Assembly: GCA_014526335.1 (NCBI GenBank)
Contig: JACTAT010000013.1
Location: 6,018,182 to 6,082,181, forward strand
DNA length: 64,000 bases
Direction of reading: 5' to 3'
DNA from: Chrysaora quinquecirrha
Lineage: Eukaryota; Cnidaria; Scyphozoa; Semaeostomeae; Pelagiidae
Part shown: piece by piece, positions 1 to 11,000 of the stretch
Numbering within the stretch: the first letter of the stretch is position 1
Layout of the letters: the number at the start of each line of letters is the position of its first letter
Position numbers and translations under genes: made by a program
The notes under the pieces: generated by a model
Told to the model about the DNA's origin: nothing
The model's database searches: none
What the model saw: only the letters and a program-made list of their open reading frames with translations

Positions 1-310
1 CAACAGACTAAAAACAGACCTGGTGTGGTACAAATGCAATCTGGTACATGGTGCACTAAAAAAATCAAAGCCATAATGGCGTATGCATTAAAAACTGGCA
101 TACTTGTACATTTTCGAATACTGACTGGCATGCTTGTGGTGTACATACGTACATTGATCATAGCTGTCATTCCTTACTACGGAAAGCTTGTTAGGATAAG
201 CAGTTATATCAATGTATAATACAGTGGCAAAAGTCTGTCTTCTCGGTCTTGTGGTTAGTGTTATTTTTTACTCAATATTTGATAGGTTTCAACCAGTTGT
301 GATTCATCAG

Positions 311-391
311 GACTGCAGAAAAGAAAGACCAATGATGATGAAGAGATGGAAATTGCAGGCTGTAATGTAGATGCCTTCATCACCCCAAATG
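311..391 (+). CDS. Possible orphan exon
   Basis: An 81-base stretch is bounded by a good acceptor (ttcatcag) and donor (gttagt). Only one frame is open; it starts LQKRKTNDDEEMEIAG. It enters and leaves in phase 1, so it cannot join the exon at 8085 (phase 0) directly. It may be an upstream exon of the WSTF-like gene with an unseen exon in between, an exon of another gene, or chance. Confidence 0.3.
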
Positions 392-463
392 GTTAGTGTA
401 TTGGATTACGTTATTTTATGCTTATCCAGTAGTTAGGACTCATTCATGTGTAATTGAGTGGAG

Positions 464-1196
464 TAGGGCCTGTGTACATGGAGGTAGACCAGCCCAGTTT
501 GGTGAGCTAGCTTGTCTAAATGAGATCTGACAGAACAATGAATTCTCTTGTTTGTAAATCTTGTGATTACGTGAACAAGCATCCAGCCGGGTGAGGTGAG
601 ATCGGTGATCAAATGATGGGGATCTCACCTGGCCGAGATCTGTGGGAACAAAAGAATCTTTTGTTTATTCATTTTGTGTTTATATGGAGAGCAGGCCAGC
701 CTGGTAAAGCCCTGGCCAAACAACTTGATTTTTTATTTGATAAGAAATGGAGTTAAAATCAGCTCCTTTGGCCACCTTGTTGAGCTAGTAGAATGATGTC
801 GAGTGATGTTTCATCGATCAAAAGAGTTGAGTGAAAAAGGTGTTGTCAGTTGAAATCGAATTGTTTGCCCACTTTGTACAGTGAGTCGAATGTCTCTCCG
901 GGAAAGTTAAAGAAAAAAAACCTTAGGTGGATTAGCAAAATCGAGCGAAACTCGAATCGTTTTGCCATCCCTGCTTAGGTTTTGCTCGATTTTGAAATTG
1001 AACGTTGAGAATAGGGTCGAATGCAAAATCGAGTCGTTTGGGCAAGGCTTCAGACGAGACGAAATATTGACAGAACAAGCGAAAAAATGGGGCCGGAAGA
1101 ATTAACAATGCAAGCGCTCTAAAAATAATCTTGCCTGGAGCTGAGCTGGCTTGGCTAACTAGGCTGACCTGCCTTCATGTAAACAGGCCTGTAGAA
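464..1196. mobile_element. Short inverted-repeat DNA element, GGCCTGT family
   Basis: The left end (AGGGCCTGTGTACATGGAGG) and right end (ccttcatgtaaacaggcctg) are inverted relatives. The inside has no coding signal. The ends resemble those at 10827, 13455 and 50947 (GGCCTGTTCATATGAG type), so this is one family of non-autonomous elements, possibly Harbinger-like. Confidence 0.55.
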
Positions 1197-1407
1197 GAAT
1201 TTCTGCTTAGTTTCAATTTATCAGTTATGCCAATTCATGTAATTGAAGAGCTCTCCTGAGCCTTCTTTCAAGTCCATGTCAGTATGGACACCACTCTTAG
1301 TATGAAAGTCATCGAAAGCAATCAAAGCTTCACAGAGAAGAAGAATAGATACATGAGTCAGTAATGTTGAAATAGCTACTATAAAGCTGTTAGCCTACAT
1401 ACAGGAA

Positions 1408-2960
1408 TTAAATTAGTATATTACGTAGCACATTAGTACTACGCAGGCAGCCAATTGTACCAGCCAATAGTACCAGATAAGCCTTGTTAGTATGGTATAG
1501 TAGTAGAGAATAGCGATAAACAGTGGAAACATTTTCCGGCATACTTTTTGTCTGACATTCTTCACGAGTAAAAACGTCAGAAACAGACAAAAGCAATGAC
1601 AAAGAGACGGAATTTATACCCAAATGCGGATCAAATGAAAATTGGCATTGTGTTTTAAACACCAATCAGCAGACAAAAGCAAAACAGACCGAAACAATGG
1701 CGGACACCAAGCGGAGGACCAATGAATTATTTGAAGAGTCCAAGTGAGAGACGGAATTTATATGTTTAAGACCCAATCACCTAATCTCTGGGAAGTATGC
1801 GGATCGAAATGCACCAATCAGAAAGCAAAGCCCAATTGGCTGAACCAACCATAGATAGAATAGGCCTAAGAGGGACGTTGGGTTTGTGAGTTTTAGGTAG
1901 ACCATACATCCGTGGACGCTGCGAACCCGTTGGTCGGATCCTATCGTAAATTCCTTGAGTCAATAGTTTTTTCTTGACCAATTCAAGCAACCGTTTCTGA
2001 AGTTTCTGCTCTATTTTAGCCGTTTCTAATCGACGTTGCCTAATTTTTCAAGCTTTTTTCATCATTGAGCACGTCGCCCATTTTCAAAATATAGTCATTT
2101 TGGTTCAAAATAACGACCACAGATCCTTTATCAGGTTTTGTGATAAGAATCTGTTTGTTGTTACGGAGGAATTTGATCGCTTGAAAATGTTCCCTATGCA
2201 TATAAAAATCCGTGAGGTCGATAGGTGTGCCACAATAAGCATGAGCAACATCGCTTAAACGGGATTTTAGTGAGCTAAGCTCTTCTTCCGAATCTGGCTT
2301 TAGCCTGGTTAGTTGAGTGTGAAGAATTTCGAACTCAGCAAAAAGCTCCTCTCTGTTTATATTTTGAGGTGGAATACAAAATTCTAAGCCGTGTCCTAAT
2401 ACAAATTCTTCAGCTTCAGAGAGAGAGTAATCCGAAAGATTTAAAATATGCTTTTTAGAGTCACTCAACAAACCGCCGAAACGTTTCTTAACAAGCAAAG
2501 CGAGGTTCCTATGGTGTTTGTTTTTTGTGGCTTTTTTCTGTCCGCTGGTCAATTTCAGAAATGTAGCGGCTGAACCGAACCATGTCGAAAAATGAGAGAA
2601 AAGTGTGAATTTTTGACCATTGGCGTTGATATGATTTTTTTAAGTTGTAGAAGGCTAGTTTTGGCCTTCTGAATTTCGTCCTTAAGAAAAGCACGCTCAA
2701 TGGTAGGGCTATGCCGAGCACGAGACCTAGAAATGCGAGCAGTGATAAATTTAGGAACAACCCGATTAGCTAAACATAATTCATAAAATAAAATAGAAAA
2801 TCTTAACGATCTTACCTTTCCTCTAAGTTTTACCGTGTTGTTGAGATCTTCAATCTCAAGTCTTGTGTACCGTGTCCGCAAGTAAGTGAATAGTCTTTGA
2901 GTTGTACAAAACTTCAAAATTGCGATGAATAGCGGAATTTCGGATTGTTTTCGCAAGAAG
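1408..2960 (-). pseudogene. Penelope-like element, 5' half, broken
   Basis: On the - strand lie, in order, an N-terminal region (around 2555-2956), a segment at 2040-2552 with ITKPDKGSVVVILNQNDY, and a segment at 1781-1990 with MYGLPKTHKPNVPLRPILSM. These are early reverse transcriptase motifs of Penelope-like retroelements. Later motifs, including the catalytic YADD-type core, are absent, and several frame changes show it is dead. At about 1500-1680 it abuts a terminal repeat (pLTR) with a TATA box and the MPENVS start peptide. Confidence 0.85.
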
Positions 2961-3800
2961 ATCGCAAGTTTTTCGGCTGATAAAAAGTATGGTCCGCAAA
3001 AGTGCCCTGTTTACCTAAAAATGCCTTGGATAGGAAACGTCTCATTGCGATTCGAAAGTCAAATTAAAAAGGCCATTACTAAGTGCTTCGCTGCTGCCAA
3101 CCCTCGGTTAGTTTTTGGCACTCGGAAAGTTCTACCATCCATTCAAAAGGATTGCGTACCTACCACACAAAAAAGTTTGGTCATTTATGAATTCTCGTGC
3201 CGGTGTGATGCCAGGTACGTAGGTCGTACTTCCCAGAGATTAGGTGATAGGATAAAGCAGCATGTCCCTACTAACATTCGTCTGCATAATTTTCGGCAAA
3301 GAGAGCAACCACCCCGTGGGTCTAAACAACAACCTAGTCTTAAACATGATTCTGCCATAGGACAACATCTACTCGATAACCCGATTTGTGCGGAAAATTA
3401 CAGCGAGGATTTTTCAGAATCATTGGCAAAGCAAGATCTTTGTTTCACTTAGGGGTTTTGGAATCTGTCTAGGCCGGTTCTGTGTAGACAGAAAGAGTTC
3501 GTTTTCTCACTTGGACTCTTCAAATAATTCATTGGTCCTCCGATCCGACCAGCTGATTGGTGTTTAAAACACAATGCCAATTCAGCTTTTCGTTTTTTCT
3601 GATTGGTGCATTTCGAGCCGCATCTGGGTATAAATTCCGCCTTAGTCTATTGTTTCGGTCTGTTTCTGACGTTCATACTCTGAGGAGTGTCAGACGAAAA
3701 AAGCTTTTAAGTATGCCCGAAAATGATTCCGCTATTCATCGCAATTTTGAAAAAGCTTTTATTTATACACGAATATCTTTATCCCAATTCTGAAGTTTTG
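2925..3800 (+). pseudogene. Penelope-like element, 3' half with GIY-YIG domain and pLTR
   Basis: A 175-codon open frame (2925-3452) encodes the C-terminal GIY-YIG endonuclease domain of a Penelope-like element: IYEFSCRCDARYVGRTSQRL and DRIKQHV are typical. It is followed at about 3540-3800 by the terminal repeat, which has GGGTATAAATTCCG (a TATA box) and the start peptide MPENDSAIHRNF of the next unit. It points away from the 5' half at 1408-2960, so the two form an inverted pair. Confidence 0.85.
3540..3800 (+). promoter_or_regulatory. Penelope pLTR with TATA box
   Basis: Contains GGGTATAAATTCCG at about 3628-3641, then a pyrimidine-rich leader and a MPEN start codon. Diverged copies stand at 1500-1680 (-), 16500-16650 (+), 33850-34170 (-) and, weakly, 53580-53690 (+), giving a set of solo promoters within or near both genes. 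Confidence 0.55.
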
Positions 3801-3974
3801 TACAACTACTCAAAAACTATAGTAGTATAGTAAGTCAACAGGTGGTAAATTGAGAAACTATTGCATAATGCAGTACGAATTTCAAAATAAGTGCAAGGAT
3901 CTCGTCATTAAACACAATTTCTCTTTCTAGTTATAAAACTCGAAGTGTTTTGCTGCCTGAAGATATGCAAGATT

Positions 3975-4234
3975 ATGACTGAAGCAAGTATAAAAGAAAT
4001 TCCGTTACCACAGAACATCATTGAAAATATACTGAAAATACGCGAGAATTGGATGTTACCATCTTAATTATTGCCTTAAAATTGGTCGCTATATTTGCAG
4101 ATATTCAAGACTTTGTTGTTGATTGCATACTGCTGATGTTGGCGAAACAAGTGCGTATGCCTACTGACTTGACAGTCAAAGTTCTGGGAGACATTTTACG
4201 TGAAGCAAGTTACACTCCGACATTAGACTGGTGA
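3975..4234 (+). other. Unassigned short open frames
   Basis: An ATG frame from about 3975 (MTEASIKEIPLPQNIIENIL, then a stop near 4068) is followed by a second 61-codon frame (4049-4234) with LTVKVLGDILREAS. The two are in different frames and do not match any family I recognise. Upstream lies the Penelope pLTR. They may be relics of an unknown element or chance. Confidence 0.2.
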
Positions 4235-4513
4235 TGAGTAGTTTATTAGTGTCAACATTGCAGCAACACTTTTATAAACGTTTGTACTAAAAAAGGAACA
4301 TTTTTGATTATATAGAGATGAAGTTTAAGACAAGGACGCCAAAACATAAATAACAGCAAGATACGATATTAACCCAGATGTATAATGTCTGTGGAATAAA
4401 ATGTCTATCTGGTATAAAATTCAAGAATTGCGAGAAACAGCGGAAACGTTTATGGACAAACTAGTATCCAGAAATGTTTCCGCTTTTTTCGCAATTATAG
4501 AATGGTAGCACGA

Positions 4514-4872
4514 TACACGTTTTTTTTTATAAGAAACCGGTTTATAAGAAACCTAGAACTAGACACCCAAAAAGTTAAGAAACTTTTAGAACTAGGAGGA
4601 AGAAGTTAAGAAACGTAGAAATGTTTGCGTCCGTTTTCCAACATACTGACTCACATTTGTGGAGGTAGTAATTAGTTCCCAAGCATTTCCATGCGATTTC
4701 TCGCACCAGCGTGCGATTTCTCGCATTTGTCGTTTTTACTGCAATTTATAATTTATGATTTATGATTAATCAAGAAACTGTTAAGAAACTTTTAGAACTA
4801 ACTTTGGGCAAAAAATTAAGAAACTTTTAGAACTAGGCCCCGAGCTAGGTTTCTTATAAAAAAAAACGTGTA
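4514..4872. mobile_element. MITE with TACACGTTTTTT ends
   Basis: The left end (TACACG, T-run, ATAAGAAACC) and right end (GGTTTCTTAT, A-run, CGTGTA) are near-perfect inverted repeats. The inside repeats the phrase TTAAGAAACTTTTAGAACTA several times. A related fragment occurs at about 59560-59640. Confidence 0.7.
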
Positions 4873-5149
4873 CTTCATGAAATCCTGAAAAGTTCTAGCC
4901 GAATAATTCTTTTAATTTTTCAAGAAAAACCTTCACTCATGAGTCAAAATTGTGATATTTCTCACTTGAGGAAACATGCTTCGATCAGATTATCTACTGA
5001 CTATTACCATCTGTGATGACACTGACACAGGGCACTGAGTAGTCTTGCCATGCAACTTCATGTGTTATCTAACAGTTGACAAAAAGAAATCATACCGAGA
5101 AGAGAACCTGGATGGAAAACGAAAGCGACAAGGCCCAACCGAACACCTT

Positions 5150-5830
5150 GTTAAGTTCAGGCCTTGCCAAACTAAAGGCCTGGCTAAACTAGGAGACATG
5201 TCGGGTTAGAATTGATGCCCCCTCGGTATCTCCCAGTTTAGCCACCTCGGAAACTTTGTAGTGCGCGACAGAATTTGTAGTAAGAGACACGAAAATGTTT
5301 CTTGAAGACAAGAGAAATATTTCTTGTCTCCGCGACATGCAAACGACTTGGGGAGGGGACAGTGGGCTAAACTAGGAGACATGTCGGGTTCGAATTGATG
5401 CCCCCTCGCATCTCCCAGTTAAGCCACCTCGGAAACTTTAGCGCGCGACAAAATTTGTAGACATGTTGCTCGTTTGCCACTCGCATGTTTAGTCACCCTG
5501 GGAGACACGCTGAATACAGTGTCGCGTGCGACAAGTTTCGTAGTTTAGCCATAGCTTAAGGGACATGTCGGGAGCAACATTTACGCTCGTGACATGTCCC
5601 CTCGATGTCTCTCAGTTTAGCCGGTTTGTAAACTTTGTAGTATTACGCGACAAAATTTATAGTGAAGGACACGCAAATGTTTCTAGGAATCAACAAAATC
5701 AGCAGAAACATTTCTTGTCTCCACGACTCGGGGGTAATGTTGCTCGCTTGTCACTCGCACTCTTGCCACCCTTAGACACGCCGAATACAATGTCGTGCGC
5801 GACATTTCTCACAGCTTTCCTCTTTCCAAA
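5150..5830. mobile_element. Cluster of TAAACTAGGAGACA-type MITEs
   Basis: Three or so overlapping or nested copies of a repeat with ends TAAACTAGGAGACATGTCG and inner phrases GAAACTTTGTAG, CGCGACA and GAAACATTTCTTGTCTC. Better-preserved single copies stand at 11804-12067 and 37731-37990, with a fragment at 34360-34520. Confidence 0.65.
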
Positions 5831-6219
5831 CATGTCTTTGAATCTTTGTTATCTTATAAGTTAGTATTCATCAGTCCGTCGAAAAGACTGGAGCATTGCA
5901 CTGTACATAAGGGCATTGTCTGAAATAAACCAATGAAAATGGTCTACGACCACGAGCGCAAAGATGTTAACTGAAATGATCCAATCAGGAGAGCGAAGAT
6001 TTTTTATTGTGTTTCGAACACCAATCAGCACTCGGTACTCGAGTTGCAATGAGCTGACCAATCAACATTTAGAATTAATTCTGTCGAATCATATACTAAA
6101 AATACCCTCAAGACTAATCGATTTATTTCTCCTAAAAAGTACACACAATAACCCGGCAATATTAGATCTCCTTGCGACGAATGCGTCAAAAAAAATTGGT
6201 GTCATGAAATGATAAGTTT

Positions 6220-6335
6220 GTCCGGACCGATCTTGGCTCTTGGCCTGACTTCCGGGCGCATTCGATTTCAGGTCTTTGTTTGCAAAAATTTGGCGCGGCT
6301 GGCAACGTGAAATCTACATGCGCATGATCAACAGG
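6220..6335 (+). repeat. Dispersed repeat, copy 1
   Basis: About 115 bases (GGCTCTTGGCC ... AAAATGGCG) match the reverse complement of 8955-9105, with many CpG sites in this copy seen as TpG or CpA in the other. Not coding; family unknown. Confidence 0.6.
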
Positions 6336-6656
6336 AAAATGGCGGGCGATGGGAATACAGTTTTAGCGATGACTCGAGACAGAAGCGATCAGTAAAGCAT
6401 TTGAAGAAGTTGTCAATGATTGAAGTTTGCAGCTTTTGAACTTTGTTATATTCTTTACTTCAGTATCAATTAAGGTGGGTATAATAAACAGTAAACATAG
6501 TATTTGATGTAACTTTGAGCGATGGAAAACTGCAAAGTTTTGATTGGGCCTAAGCGGCATTGAAGGTGATGAGTTTGGCTGTGTGGTAATGGGCATCGAT
6601 GCATGCAGGACATGTATGTTTGTCGTTGTTTTGAAGAAATTAAAACAGGATTTTAG

Positions 6657-6950
6657 ATGGATGATGTTCATCTCCGTTTATTTTATAAGAAACATGCTTG
6701 CGAGAATAATCTGAATGATTTTCTCATTTCTAAGCTGCCTAAAAGTTGCATGTCCATTCCGTATTTATTGCGACCCCGGCAAATGCCGTTTCATGACGGT
6801 ACCCTCGTGTCCAAAGTAATTGTTACTGCTTGGCCAGGCCAATGGCCTAGAGAGGAATGTCATATCATAAATAGGATCACTAATAAATCATGCAGCAAAA
6901 TATCATATCAGGGTAAGAAATTGGCAGTAATAGATGGAATATTGCAATGA
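6657..6950 (+). other. Unassigned 97-codon open frame
   Basis: An open frame beginning MDDVHLRLFYKKHACENN and ending KKLAVIDGILQ. It has no splice context linking it to the WSTF-like gene and no family that I recognise. It is AT-rich and between repeats; it may be a piece of an unknown element. Confidence 0.2.
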
Positions 6951-7011
6951 ATGGCAAAAAGAGAATGGCTGTTGCTTTTTGTACATAACATGTTATGATA
7001 TCAGAGCTTGC

Positions 7012-7357
7012 CTATACCATACTGAGGAGTATGGCAATTCCACGCACGAGATAAATTCAACGGTTAAATGAATGCACACCTAAAAAGTGCTTTGCACGCG
7101 TAGCTAGAAATTGTCTGAAAGTCGATAACAAGCAGCAAAGAACCCTACCAAATTATTAGGCTATTTCAAGGTGAAGCATTGAAAAATAGGATATTATTAT
7201 CAAAGTTATGCTTGAAACATCACTTAATTTTGTATTTTGCAAAAAGGTTGATTCAAATTTTCTGCAAAGTGCACGCGTGCACGCCTGAAATTTTGCTTCT
7301 GCACGCACGAGATCTCGTCGGGAACTGCCACACTCCCCAGTATGGTGCCTATATAGG
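7012..7357. mobile_element. MITE with ACCATACTGAGGAGT ends
   Basis: The left end TACCATACTGAGGAGTATGG pairs with the right end CACACTCCCCAGTATGGTGC. Next to each end is a further shared phrase, CACGCACGAGAT. No coding content. Confidence 0.55.
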
Positions 7358-7512
7358 TGAGCTTGACTAACTGACTTGAGATGACAGTTTTTGAGTTTGT
7401 TTCAGTCCTGTTTTGACTGAGGAGATCAAAACTGACATCATTTATGATTTTGTTTTAGCAAAATAAGTTGTGCACCTAAGTTTGGTTCAATTGTTAAGCC
7501 ACGGCTACACTT

Positions 7513-7904
7513 ATGACTTTTTGCTTGAAATGGCAACGTGACACACCTGAAAGTGTCCTGCCATGAAAAATCCCTAGGTGGCTACATGCGGTGACACAAA
7601 TGCTTCAACGGAAGTTCTGTGACAATCAATTTGCATTAATTGATCCTTAGAAAATTTCCAGAAAAAGGGGTGAAAACAATGCAACGTGTTGCGTTGCATA
7701 TGCAAAAAACCTGCTACCAGTTCAACATTACTGGTGACAAGCAAAATCATGTTGCAAAAGTTCAACCAAGGCAATATTCTGGGACCGTATTTCCTTAGCT
7801 CAAATATCTATAATACCTGGCGTCTCATGTGACTCATAATTTTTTCCTGCCTCAGCAACAATTTTTTAACATATTCTGTTGCCATTTCAAGCAAAAAGTC
7901 ACAT
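7513..7904. mobile_element. MITE with 25 bp ATGACTTTTTGCTTG ends
   Basis: ATGACTTTTTGCTTGAAATG at the left is matched by CATTTCAAGCAAAAAGTCAC at the right as an inverted repeat about 390 bases across. No coding content. Confidence 0.65.
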
Positions 7905-8084
7905 AGTATTTGACATGATTGTCATGGCTCATCATTAAAATTCTTTGATATTCATCAGAGCAATGTTTCAGCTCTGTCTCTCATTGGCAGGTAATAAATA
8001 ATGTGACTGTGATCATGTCTTATATCTAATGGTTTAACAATTCATTATTTCTTTAGATTCTTAACAATATGCCTCTCTTCTCAG

Positions 8085-11000
8085 GATTCTGCAACAATGA
8101 AAGATAAACCACTTCCTGATCAACAGAAAGAAAAATCCACCAAAACAGTGGAAAAATCATCAGCTTCAAAGAAAAAGAAAGCAATTTTTGAAGACCCAAA
8201 ACAAAGAAAACTATCATTCTCAAAAGTGCCAATGATTCCCAGACTAGAGCAACCAACTCTAATTTCTTCCGATTCTGACTCAGATGAACCATTGTCAAGC
8301 TTGAAAAATTCAACTGCTGTCAAAGGTGATGCTGATTCAGGTGCTAATAAAGTTGGTTCCCCAAATCCTGTCAAAAAATCCAAAATTGTCCAAAATGACA
8401 GTAAATTTAAGGGCTCTCCAAAAACAATACCCATGCCTACTCTTATTCCTATGACAGAGAGTGAATATGAAAATTCAAAAGCAAAGAAGCTTGCTTCTTC
8501 TGCTAAAAAGTCATCTTCCAGAAAGGACTCAAGTTCTGCGAAAAAGGATAACTCTTCCGCAAGCAATAAAGTATCTTCTGCTAAGAAATCAAAAATTGCA
8601 AAAGAGAAAGTTAAAAACTCTTCTTCCAGAAAGATAATGACTAATGGAACCTCAGATAAACACCATAAAGTGAAGGCAACAATTGAATTAACGTCAGATT
8701 CAGATTCTGATCTGGATATTCCACTTTCTAAGTTGAAGGATTCTCCGAAATTCAAGTCACCTACTACACCAAGCAAGAAATCAAAATTTAGTGATAAATC
8801 AAGCTCAGCGAAAGTTTTGAAAACCTTATCTGGAACTGAGAGATCCCCTAAAGTCAAAATATCATGTGCAAAGTCTCCCAAAATCAAAGCAAAGGTAACA
8901 ATATGGTTATTGTCTAATCCTCACTATCTGGTTTTTCAATTTCCTTTTTTTATGTTGCAAATCAAAAAGCATAAGTCATTTATCGCTCGCCATTTTCATG
9001 TTGATCATACGCATGTTGATTTCACAATGCCAGCCACGCCAAGTTTTTGCAAACAAAGATCTGAAATCAAGTGCACTGGGAAGTCGGGCCAAGAGCCAAG
9101 ATGATCAATGTGTCACAGCAAGGTCATGGTGTCAAGGGCTAAGCGAGTTCAGGGTTCAAGCCCCAGCCACGTTGGTGCCACAGCCAGGATCAAGGTCTCA
9201 TTAGTTCATCTACATCCTGAGATCCTACTGACTGGCACTAAACGCACCATTTCACTTTCGCCTTCACTAAAATTCAAATTCTTATTCTAATCTCAAATGA
9301 CAACATATTATGATACATATTATTTCTTTCTGCAGGCTGATTTAAAGCAAAGAACTTTGTTTGATTTTGGGGGTCAAAATGCCAAGGGTGTTTTAGTGTT
9401 TAAAGATCAGTAAGTAAAAATTTATTGATTTTTTGTTTGAGTTATTTGTACAGTATGTAAAACACTTTTTATCGCAGCAAAAATATTTTGCGATAATTGC
9501 AACAAATGTACTTTAGAGATTGCCTGAATAAGGTCTGATAATTCATGCCAAAATTACACATAAGGCAAACCACTAATTGATCGTTATCTTTTTAAAAATG
9601 TGTGCAATTGGCATTAAAATGGCCATCAATTTCAGATAAGCAATAGCGAGTCCAAGGACTAAGTCAAGGTGTACATCATATGTATTCTTAAGCCAAACGT
9701 TTCAAAGCTCCATAAAGGGGCTTACATCAATTATGAAGTTGCCGACTGCTAATTAGTGCCACAAGTGGTGCATGTGGGGAAAAATAATGATGACTCAGCC
9801 ACAAACGATTTGTTTTGGAATCTTGCATGTGGTGCTGAGCAACAAAGGAGTTCCCAAGGCCATGTTCTTCATCCTGTTTGAAATTATTACTCTGTTTGGT
9901 TTTCAACCCAAATCCGAAACCATTTTCATCATCGTTATCACCATCATTGTGTTCATTTCAGCTTTATCCATTTCAACTTTTGTATCTTCTGCTGCATCTA
10001 TAGCACTCAAGCATCAAAGCATTCTTTGTACATAGCAACAGGGTCCCTGTGTTCTTCTTGTTTATTAATATGTCTGGTTTTCGCTTATCAGTTGTAAAAG
10101 TGTCCTTTTGTTGCAGTATTTTATTTTTCATGCAATAATGCTAACCTTTTGCTTCTGTATCTATAACCCATTTTACTTCAGATTTGGAATCACAAAGTCC
10201 AGTGAAAACAGTACTCTCCAGACATTGGAAGCAGAATTAAATGTGAAACCTAAAGTTGACTGGTATGTCAAATTCATGCAATTTCGATGCACAGTTTTGT
10301 ATACTCATGAAAAATATTATCATTGATATACAGTGATCTTTGTTGAATTATTATGTAAAAGATCTACAGTGTCTTTAATTCCAAATCAATAGTTTCTTCA
10401 GATTTCATTTTTAGATTTATTAAGCTGTTATTTCGTTTTGACAGGAAAAATCTGACTGAAGAAGAGAGAGAGAAAATAAGACAACAGAAACGGTAAATAT
10501 CTTTTCTTAGATTTGGTTGTCAAGACCTACCAATCTGCAAAATACCTTGTACTGTCATCCAGGGTATTAGTGGTACAATGTAACTTCAATGCACAAGTAA
10601 CTTAAGTGAATAATTTGTAAATACATTTTTGCTAGCAGTGGCCTTTTAATATCAAAAATACTATACATTTATTTTATAGCGAAGAGTGGAACCGAGTTAG
10701 GCGAGAAAGAAACAAGGTAAGATCTACTGTATAGATAGTTGTAAAAGATAATAGAAGAACGAGGAAATCAACATGATACACATAAAGTTTTGTAAGGCTT
10801 GCTTATACAAGGGCAAAGACAGGTTTGAGTAAGGCCTGTTCATACGGGAACAATTGTGTACCGTTCCAAGTCATTTCTATCCAAAAAGTGATACACTCAG
10901 TGGTTGCGTTCACACTGGAACGATTAGGATCATGATGTTCCCTTCCAGAAATTGGAGGAATGCTTTTAAAAGTGATCCAAAAAATGGAATGGTAGGCAGT

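Larger units (their letters stand above)
8085..9409 (+). other. WSTF-like N-terminal Ser/Lys-rich region (exons at 8085 and 9336)
   Basis: The 810-base exon encodes 270 codons of low-complexity Lys/Ser sequence, probably disordered and DNA- or chromatin-contacting. Two acidic motifs stand out, LISSDSDSDEP (about 8259-8291) and IELTSDSDSDLD (about 8681-8716). Each is a short hydrophobic stretch followed by alternating Ser/Asp and then a PLSxLK tail, so one looks like a copy of the other. The next exon carries LKQRTLFDFGG, which sits where human WSTF has a KQMTLLDM motif. I assign the region to the gene from phase continuity (8894 ends in phase 0 and joins 9336) and from that motif. Confidence 0.8.

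Noticed and set aside
1..8084. WAC domain exons of the WSTF-like gene
   Set aside because: I looked for the aromatic/charged WAC signature in all frames and found no convincing piece; the exon candidate at 311-391 lacks it.
8120..8887. A 255-codon frame on the - strand
   Set aside because: Shadow of the Ser/Lys-rich exon on the + strand; Phe/Leu/Glu-rich antisense of low-complexity codons, with no homology.
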